64,000 nt of DNA from a bacterium (lineage in GTDB: Bacteria > Planctomycetota > Planctomycetia > Planctomycetales > Planctomycetaceae), in NCBI GenBank assembly GCA_016125225.1, contig WGME01000013.1, forward strand, positions 310,001 to 374,000, written 5' to 3'. Numbering within the stretch: position 1 is the first letter of the stretch; each line of letters opens with the position of its first letter. A program made the position numbers and the translations under genes. The notes below the pieces were generated by a model, which saw only the letters and a program-made list of their open reading frames with translations, searched no databases and had not been told where the DNA came from. Shown piece after piece: positions 58,275 to 64,000 of this stretch.

Positions 58275-58955
58275 ATGCCAACGCGGACGCTCGATGTCAC
58301 GCGGCCGGTCATGGCCCCGTCTATGCTCAAATGCGACTTCGCCAATCTCATGGCTGAAGTCCGCACATTGGAAGCGGCTCAATCCCAAATGCTCCATTGG
58401 GATGTGATGGATGGCCACTTCGTGCCCAATCTTTCCTATGGAGCCATGGTCATCGAACGCGTTCGCAGCCAGACGGACCTGTTCTTTGATGCCCATCTGA
58501 TGATTTCCGATCCCGCCAAGTACCTCGACGATTACGTCAAGGCGGGGTGTGATGCCATCACGTTCCATATCGAAGCCGTGCCTCAGCCGACGGAATTGCT
58601 GCAGCGGATTCGCGCGGCGGGCGTTAAAGCGGGATTGGCATTAAACCCTGCGACACCCGTATCGGCTGTGGCTCCATTCGTTGCCGACTGCGATCTGTTG
58701 CTGGTGATGAGCGTGAATCCGGGTTTCGGTGGTCAGGCCTTCATGCCCGATGTCTTGCCCAAAGTGACGCAACTGCGGCAACTGGCGCGACCAGAGGCAT
58801 GGATTTCGATCGATGGCGGCATTGGTCCAAAAACCATCGCCGATTCCGCCGCAGCCGGGGCACAACTTTTCGTGGCTGGCAGTTCCATCTTCGATCAGCC
58901 AGACTATGCCGCCGCCATGCGGGATATGGAAGCCCGTGCGGCAGGACCACGTTAG
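58275..58955 (+). CDS. rpe: Ribulose-phosphate 3-epimerase
   Basis: It interconverts ribulose-5-phosphate and xylulose-5-phosphate. The 226-residue TIM barrel has APSMLKCDFANL, the metal-site HWDVMDGHFVPN, FFDAHLMI, MSVNPGFGGQAF, and the catalytic Asp in WISIDGGIG. ATG 58275 precedes a slightly long N-terminus before the conserved strand. It follows gap by 89 bases and precedes accD by about 35 bases, forming a likely carbon-metabolism run. Confidence 0.95.
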   Translation: MPTRTLDVTRPVMAPSMLKCDFANLMAEVRTLEAAQSQMLHWDVMDGHFVPNLSYGAMVIERVRSQTDLFFDAHLMISDPAKYLDDYVKAGCDAITFHIEAVPQPTELLQRIRAAGVKAGLALNPATPVSAVAPFVADCDLLLVMSVNPGFGGQAFMPDVLPKVTQLRQLARPEAWISIDGGIGPKTIADSAAAGAQLFVAGSSIFDQPDYAAAMRDMEARAAGPR

Positions 58956-58990
58956 ACTCCGGTGCGTTCGCCGGTTTCAGGAATTGAGTG

Positions 58991-59839
58991 ATGAGTGACG
59001 CGACTGCTCCCGAAAACGACAACGATCAGGCCCCCCGCAAAAAACGCGGCGTGCCCGAAGGTTTGTGGATTCGCTGCGATAGTTGCAAGAACACCGTCTT
59101 CCGGATGCAGGTCGAAAAGAACTTCTACCTCTGCCCGGATTGCGATCATCACTTCACCGTGCCAGGTCTGGTCCGCATCCAGCAACTCGTCGACGAAGAC
59201 AGTTTCGAGGAATGGTGGCCGGAACTGACTCCCGTCGATCCCCTCGGCTTCGTCGACTCCCGGCCCTATCGCGACCGTCTGGTCGCTGAGCAGAAGAAAA
59301 CGGGCATGAAAGAGGCCGGCATCGTCGGCCGTGGTTACATGCGCGGCCGCCCGTTGGTGCTGGGACTTACCGATTCAGCCTTCATCATGGGCAGCATGGG
59401 TTCGGTGGTCGGTGAGAAGTTGACCCGCGCCATTGAACGGGCGACAGAACTTCATTTGCCACTGGTCATCGTCAGCGGTTCCGGTGGTGGTGCCCGCATG
59501 CATGAAGGCATCATGTCGCTCATGCAGATGGGCAAAGTTTCTGCGGCGTTGGCCCGTTATCAACGCTCGGGTGGGTTGTTCATTTCCGTTCTGACCCATC
59601 CCACGATGGGGGGCGTTGCTGCCAGTTTCGCGTCGCTCGGTGATCTGATTATCGCTGAGCCGAAAGCTCTCGTAGGCTTTGCTGGTCCGCGCGTTGTCGA
59701 AGCGACTGTGAAGGCCAAGTTGCCGCCCGGCTTCCAGACCAGCGAATTCCTGCTGGAACATGGTTTCGTCGATCGCATCGTGCCGCGACCGCAATTGCGG
59801 GCTGAAATCGCTCGCATGATCGACTACTGCGGCATGTAA
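58991..59839 (+). CDS. accD: Acetyl-CoA carboxylase carboxyltransferase subunit beta
   Basis: AccD forms the carboxyltransferase with AccA in the first step of fatty-acid synthesis. The 282-residue protein has the four-Cys zinc ribbon (CDSCKNTVF and LCPDCDHHF), the carboxyltransferase core ([18 protein letters not shown]), and the oxyanion-type Gly-rich [15 protein letters not shown] 58991 is chosen; a GTG one codon earlier is equally open. No accA is adjacent. It follows rpe by 35 bases. Confidence 0.96.
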   Translation: MSDATAPENDNDQAPRKKRGVPEGLWIRCDSCKNTVFRMQVEKNFYLCPDCDHHFTVPGLVRIQQLVDEDSFEEWWPELTPVDPLGFVDSRPYRDRLVAEQKKTGMKEAGIVGRGYMRGRPLVLGLTDSAFIMGSMGSVVGEKLTRAIERATELHLPLVIVSGSGGGARMHEGIMSLMQMGKVSAALARYQRSGGLFISVLTHPTMGGVAASFASLGDLIIAEPKALVGFAGPRVVEATVKAKLPPGFQTSEFLLEHGFVDRIVPRPQLRAEIARMIDYCGM

Positions 59840-59931
59840 GTCAGTACCTGGGCTGCCAACATCTCTAACCGTAGCCTTGTGCGCCGCGGTCGAGCATGTT
59901 CTCTTATCAGCATTCACTGATGTCGTCATCG

Positions 59932-59954
59932 CGTGAGAGGGCCATACTCTCACG
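59932..59954 (+). terminator. Hairpin between accD and the large secreted protein gene
   Basis: A perfect eight-base stem (CGTGAGAG paired to CTCTCACG) with a seven-base loop lies 93 bases after the accD stop. It is only ten bases before the GAGGA ribosome binding site of the next gene, so a leader-control role is equally possible. Confidence 0.4.
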
Positions 59955-59976
59955 TCACATCTTGAGGAATGTCTCC

Positions 59977-62900
59977 ATGTTTCGCTGCGCGCTCCGCACG
60001 AGTCTGGCGTGTTTACTCTGTCTGGCGGTCTTGTCATCCCCGATTCAAACTGCGGCGGCAGAGGCCGAGCCATCAATTTTCCAGGCCGACAATCTCGTTG
60101 CCTGGTGCATTGTTCCGTTCGATAGCCAGAAACGGGGACCGGAAGCCCGTGCGGCCATGCTCAAGAAGCTAGGGATCACGAAGCTGGCATACGACTACCG
60201 TGCCGAACATATCCCCACGTTTGATGCAGAAATTGACGCGCTGAAAAAGCAGGACATTGAACTCACGGCCTGGTGGTTTCCGACCACGCTGAATGACGAA
60301 GCGAAGCACATTCTCGATGTGATTGCCAGGCACGAGATTCATCCGCAACTGTGGGTGACCGGCGGAGGTGGACCGACCGCGAATGCCGAGGAACAAGCCG
60401 CCCGCGTGAAAGCTGAAGCGGCCCGCATTCGTCCCATTGCCGAAGCGGCGGCGAAATGCGGTTGCCAAGTGGCCCTCTACAATCACGGCGGTTGGTTCGG
60501 CGAACCCGAAAATCAGGTCGCCATCATTGAGGAACTGAAACGCACCAATGCCGGGGCCAACGTCGGCATCGTCTACAACCTGCATCATGGGCATGCGCAG
60601 ATCGATCGTTTGCCGCAGTTGCTCAAGTTGATGCAGCCCTATCTGCTGGCCTTCAACCTCAACGGTATCGTGCCGAACGGTGACCAGATTGGCCAAAAGA
60701 TCGTGCCGATTGGTGCGGGCGAACTCGATCCGCAGTGGCTCAAGATTCTGGAAGAGAGTGGTTATACCGGACTCATCGGTATCCTGAATCACACTGATCA
60801 TGATGCTGAATTGCGATTGCTCGACAATCTCGATGGACTCGCATGGTTGCGGTTACAAGCTCAGGGCAAGAAAACGGAACGCCCGGCGTATCGAACGTGG
60901 CAAACGCCACAAATCACTGCGACGAATATCGGAGAAGTTTATCCGGGGAAAGCGGCGTATCGACAACCTCCGCTCACCGTGGAATGTCGCGTCACCCTTG
61001 CCGATGCCCGCGGCTACAACATCCTCGTTGCTAATGACACCAAGTCGTCGGGAGCGCATTGGGAACTCTTCACGCATCCGGGCAGCGGAAAACTTTCAGC
61101 CTATCTGCCGGGCTATGAGCCTGACCATGTTCATAGCGATCGGGCCATTTGTGATAACCGGCCGCACAATGTAGCAATGCAGTTCGAGCCGCAGCAGGTG
61201 CGATTGTTCGTGGATGGTGAACCGGTGGCTCAACAGGCGCTGAAGCATACCGGCCGGCCCGAAGCCCCTGGTGGCTTTGCGATTGGTCGGCTGGTCGAAG
61301 GCGGCCTGACGTCGCGTGGCTCCATCGAATGGGTTCGCATATCAGAAGGGGTTCGCGAGATCCCCGCGACTTCACCACAGCAAGTCGAGCGTGATGCCGA
61401 GACCATTGATCTTTGGACATTCGCGGCGGCGCCGTCCAACAAACCCGCTACACCCACGGTCTCCGAGTACGATCCAAAACGTGTCGCCCAGATCGTGGCG
61501 GATGCCGCGAAAAATGGCGATGCAGGGCAGGGGGTGTTGGTTTTTGCGTCGGCCAAGTTGGCCTGCGTTTCCTGCCACAAGATTGGCGCGGTCGGCGGAT
61601 CGGTCGGTCCCGAATTCACCGCGATCGGCAAGCAACGCACCCCGGCTCAGATCGCGGAATCGATTCTCTGGCCCAAACGCGAAGTGAAGCCCGAGTATCA
61701 AACGTGGACCGTGGTGGATGATTCCGGCCGTGTTGTGCGGGGCTACAAAGTCCGTGAGGATGCGAAAGAACTCGTCTTGCGCGACCCGGCTCTGGGTGTT
61801 GAACACACCTTCGCCAAAGAAGCGATTGAAGACCTGGTGGAATCGGGAACACTGATGCCGGACGGTCTCGCAGCCGCGATGACTCCCGAGCAGCTTCGCG
61901 ATGTCGTCAAGCTGCTGAGCAGTCTCGGCAACGACGCCAGCCTCACCGTAGATTCCATCGCACAAACGATCTCGCGGTCGCAGGTGCATGGTCCCGCGCC
62001 TTTTGAGTTCACACGCGATCCAATTCATCCGGAAGACTGGCCGAGTTGGCAGGCAAAAGTGAATCGCGACCGGTTGTACGACTTCTATGCAAAGGAAGCC
62101 GATTACTTCCGACCCATGGACCATGTGCCGCCGATGCTGCCGGAGTTTCCCGGTCTCGATGGGGGCGTGCTCGGGCATTGGGGGAATCAGAACGAAGAAG
62201 TCTGGGCGGATGACCGCTGGAACCAGACAATTCTCGGTTCCGTGCAGGCAGGCATCTTCCGTGCGAAAGATGTGCTGGTGCCGCGTGGCGTCTGTGTCCG
62301 ACTCGGAGATCAGGGCGAGTTGTCCGCCTGCTTTAACCCCGAGACATTGACCTATGACGCCGTCTGGCACAAGGGGTTCGTGACCTTCTCATCGGTGCGT
62401 CACGGTTTCATGCACGGCTTGCAGATGCAGGGCGAACTGTTGCCGAAACCCGCCGGGACCAAACCGACCGAGCCGTTCCGTTATCTCGGCTTCTACCGCG
62501 ATGGCCCCCGAGTGGCGTTTGCCTACCGCATTGGCGATGTCGAATACCTCGATGCTCCGTGGGTCAAAGACGGCGAGTTCGTGCGTACGGTCGCTCCGAT
62601 TGCCGAACACCCCATGAAGACGATCGTGCAGGGAGGCCAACCGCAATGGCCGCAGCAACTCGTGGTCACTGGTACCATGGGAACCGGCTCGCCCTATGCC
62701 GTCGATACCATTCCGCTCCCGTTCGAGAACCCGTGGAAGGCCCTCATTTTCTGCGGCGATCATGACTTTCTTTCTGATGGCTCGGCTCTCGTTTGCACTA
62801 TGCAGGGCGATGTCTGGCGCGTGACGGGTTTGAATGGAGATCTGTCGAAGGTCACCTGGCGGCGGTTTGCGTCGGGGCTGCATCATGCCCTGGGGCTGAA

Positions 62901-64000
62901 GGTGGTCGATGACGCCATCTATGTCCAGGGGCGTGATCAGATCACGCGACTCTATGACCAGAACCTCGATGGCGAAGCCGATTTCTATGAATGTTTTAGC
63001 CAGGCCTTTCAGACGTCATCGGCGGGGCATGATTTCATCTGTGGGCTGGAACGCGATCCGCAAGGCAACTTCTATACGGCGTCGGGCAATCAGGGTCTGC
63101 TCAAGATTTCGCCCGATGGTCAAACGGTCGAAGTGATCGCCACTGGTTTTCGCAACCCCGATGGATTGGGCATCACGCAGGATGGCCTATTGACTGTGCC
63201 CTGTTCGGAGGGGGATTGGACACCCTCTTCGATGATTTGTGCCGTGCGGCCGGGGATCAACAACACGCACATAGATGCGGCCAAACCGGTGGGAGGATTT
63301 ATCCCACCCTACTTCGGTTATGGGGGGCCGAAAGAGGGGCGAGCCCCTGATCTGCAGCTGGTCTATATCCCCCGTGGACTCGATAACTCCAGCGGCGGGC
63401 AGATTGAAGTGACGAGCGATCGCTGGGGACCGCTACAAGGCCAGATGTTGCACTTTTCGTTTGGAACCGGGTCGCATTTCCTGTTGCTGCGAGACGAAGT
63501 CGCGGGCCAACTGCAAGGAGCCTTGGTGCCTTTGCCGGGCGAGTTTCTCTCTGGTTCCCATCGCGGACGGTTTAACCCCGCTGATGGCCAACTGTATGTC
63601 TCTGGCATGGCGGGATGGGGCAGCTACACACCGGACGATGGTTGCTTCCAGCGCGTGCGTTATACCGGAGCCGATGTGCAACTGCCGACAGGGTTCCATG
63701 TGCATCAGAATGGTGTGCGGCTGACCTTCAGTGCTCCGCTGGATCAGGGCATCGCCTCGCAGCCACGGAATCATTTTGCCCAGGCGTGGAACTATCGTTA
63801 CAGCGGCGGTTATGGTTCGGCTGAGTTCTCGACCAGGCACTATGGTGCCCGCGGACACGATTCGCTACTTATCACCCAGGCCCGAATTCTCGATGATGGC
63901 TCACTGTTTCTGGAACTGCCAGAACTGCAACCCGTTAATCAGTTGCACATACGGGTGCAGGTGGCAAAGGATCAGTTTCGCGATTTGTTCCTGACGGTCC
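59977..64000 (+). CDS. Very large secreted TIM-barrel / LamG-like / cytochrome c / propeller protein (3' truncated)
   Basis: The frame stays open to the right edge (at least 1341 codons). A signal peptide (about 1-28) is followed by a xylose-isomerase-like TIM barrel (about 35-300: LVAWCIVPFDSQKRG, LYNHGGWFGEPENQVAII, VYNLHHGHAQID). A LamG/concanavalin-like region covers about 320-470. A c-type cytochrome domain follows with haem motif CVSCH at 530-534 and a nearby GPEFTAIGKQ. A region beginning DWPSWQAKVNRDRLYDFYA (about 684) resembles DUF6797. A beta-propeller of the PQQ/NHL type starts at about 900 (GLHHALGLKVVDDAIYVQGRDQ). GAGGA lies eight bases before ATG 59977. Function unknown; oxidative sugar metabolism is a guess. 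Confidence 0.85.
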   Translation, partial: MFRCALRTSLACLLCLAVLSSPIQTAAAEAEPSIFQADNLVAWCIVPFDSQKRGPEARAAMLKKLGITKLAYDYRAEHIPTFDAEIDALKKQDIELTAWWFPTTLNDEAKHILDVIARHEIHPQLWVTGGGGPTANAEEQAARVKAEAARIRPIAEAAAKCGCQVALYNHGGWFGEPENQVAIIEELKRTNAGANVGIVYNLHHGHAQIDRLPQLLKLMQPYLLAFNLNGIVPNGDQIGQKIVPIGAGELDPQWLKILEESGYTGLIGILNHTDHDAELRLLDNLDGLAWLRLQAQGKKTERPAYRTWQTPQITATNIGEVYPGKAAYRQPPLTVECRVTLADARGYNILVANDTKSSGAHWELFTHPGSGKLSAYLPGYEPDHVHSDRAICDNRPHNVAMQFEPQQVRLFVDGEPVAQQALKHTGRPEAPGGFAIGRLVEGGLTSRGSIEWVRISEGVREIPATSPQQVERDAETIDLWTFAAAPSNKPATPTVSEYDPKRVAQIVADAAKNGDAGQGVLVFASAKLACVSCHKIGAVGGSVGPEFTAIGKQRTPAQIAESILWPKREVKPEYQTWTVVDDSGRVVRGYKVREDAKELVLRDPALGVEHTFAKEAIEDLVESGTLMPDGLAAAMTPEQLRDVVKLLSSLGNDASLTVDSIAQTISRSQVHGPAPFEFTRDPIHPEDWPSWQAKVNRDRLYDFYAKEADYFRPMDHVPPMLPEFPGLDGGVLGHWGNQNEEVWADDRWNQTILGSVQAGIFRAKDVLVPRGVCVRLGDQGELSACFNPETLTYDAVWHKGFVTFSSVRHGFMHGLQMQGELLPKPAGTKPTEPFRYLGFYRDGPRVAFAYRIGDVEYLDAPWVKDGEFVRTVAPIAEHPMKTIVQGGQPQWPQQLVVTGTMGTGSPYAVDTIPLPFENPWKALIFCGDHDFLSDGSALVCTMQGDVWRVTGLNGDLSKVTWRRFASGLHHALGLKVVDDAIYVQGRDQITRLYDQNLDGEADFYECFSQAFQTSSAGHDFICGLERDPQGNFYTASGNQGLLKISPDGQTVEVIATGFRNPDGLGITQDGLLTVPCSEGDWTPSSMICAVRPGINNTHIDAAKPVGGFIPPYFGYGGPKEGRAPDLQLVYIPRGLDNSSGGQIEVTSDRWGPLQGQMLHFSFGTGSHFLLLRDEVAGQLQGALVPLPGEFLSGSHRGRFNPADGQLYVSGMAGWGSYTPDDGCFQRVRYTGADVQLPTGFHVHQNGVRLTFSAPLDQGIASQPRNHFAQAWNYRYSGGYGSAEFSTRHYGARGHDSLLITQARILDDGSLFLELPELQPVNQLHIRVQVAKDQFRDLFLTV

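Noticed and set aside
1-64000. CRISPR array, insertion sequence, prophage or rRNA operon
   Set aside because: No regularly spaced repeats, transposase, integrase, phage structural gene or rRNA sequence was recognised on either strand.

Overview
The window is a stretch of chromosome from a free-living Gram-negative bacterium, most likely a planctomycete of the Planctomycetaceae type. The evidence is the gene families: a DUF1501 protein, a Cys-rich YTV-type cell-wall protein, a huge secreted protein fusing a TIM barrel to a c-type cytochrome domain and a propeller, VWA/amidotransferase-like membrane proteins, frequent GTG/TTG starts and a high G+C. I saw no rRNA, tRNA, CRISPR array, insertion sequence or prophage. 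Genus cannot be fixed from this sequence.

Layout. 1-4.1 kb: end of a membrane-protein cluster (VWA protein, caspase-like secreted protein, small membrane protein). 4.3-10.3 kb: housekeeping genes clpX, prepilin peptidase, shikimate kinase, a fused dehydroquinase/shikimate dehydrogenase, and an exported thioredoxin. 10.4-13.5 kb: an orphan sugar-ABC ATPase and a TIR-domain plus PH-like membrane protein pair. 13.8-24.9 kb: secreted and regulatory proteins (LamG/PPC protein, Tyr/Gly-rich protein, DUF1501, a receiver/anti-sigma-kinase fusion), an HpaI aldolase, a phosphodiesterase and a DEAD-box helicase. 24.9-32.2 kb: M16 protease, YTV-type protein, apt and an outer-membrane porin.

32.5-47.0 kb is a complete nitrate-assimilation locus. 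A divergent two-component pair, whose kinase carries a PilJ/NarX-like sensor, faces a tightly packed operon: nitrite reductase NirB-NirD fusion, a DmsB-DmsC-like iron-sulfur/membrane-anchor fusion, nitrate reductase NasA, and the NrtABCD nitrate importer. Nitrate would be imported by Nrt, reduced to nitrite by NasA with electrons probably relayed by the DmsBC-like fusion, then to ammonium by NirBD. The membrane-anchored electron donor is the most unusual part.

47.0-56.8 kb: a sugar nucleotidyltransferase-like acyl/transferase gene, then a chemotaxis locus on the minus strand read as cheA-cheW-mcp-(terminator)-cheY-cheB-cheR. CheA carries two CheW modules and a receiver; the receptor is soluble with several PAS domains.

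57.0-64.0 kb: gap (with a good promoter and Shine-Dalgarno), rpe, accD, and a very large secreted multidomain cytochrome protein that runs off the right edge.

All functional statements come from reading motifs and gene order by eye; no database search was run.
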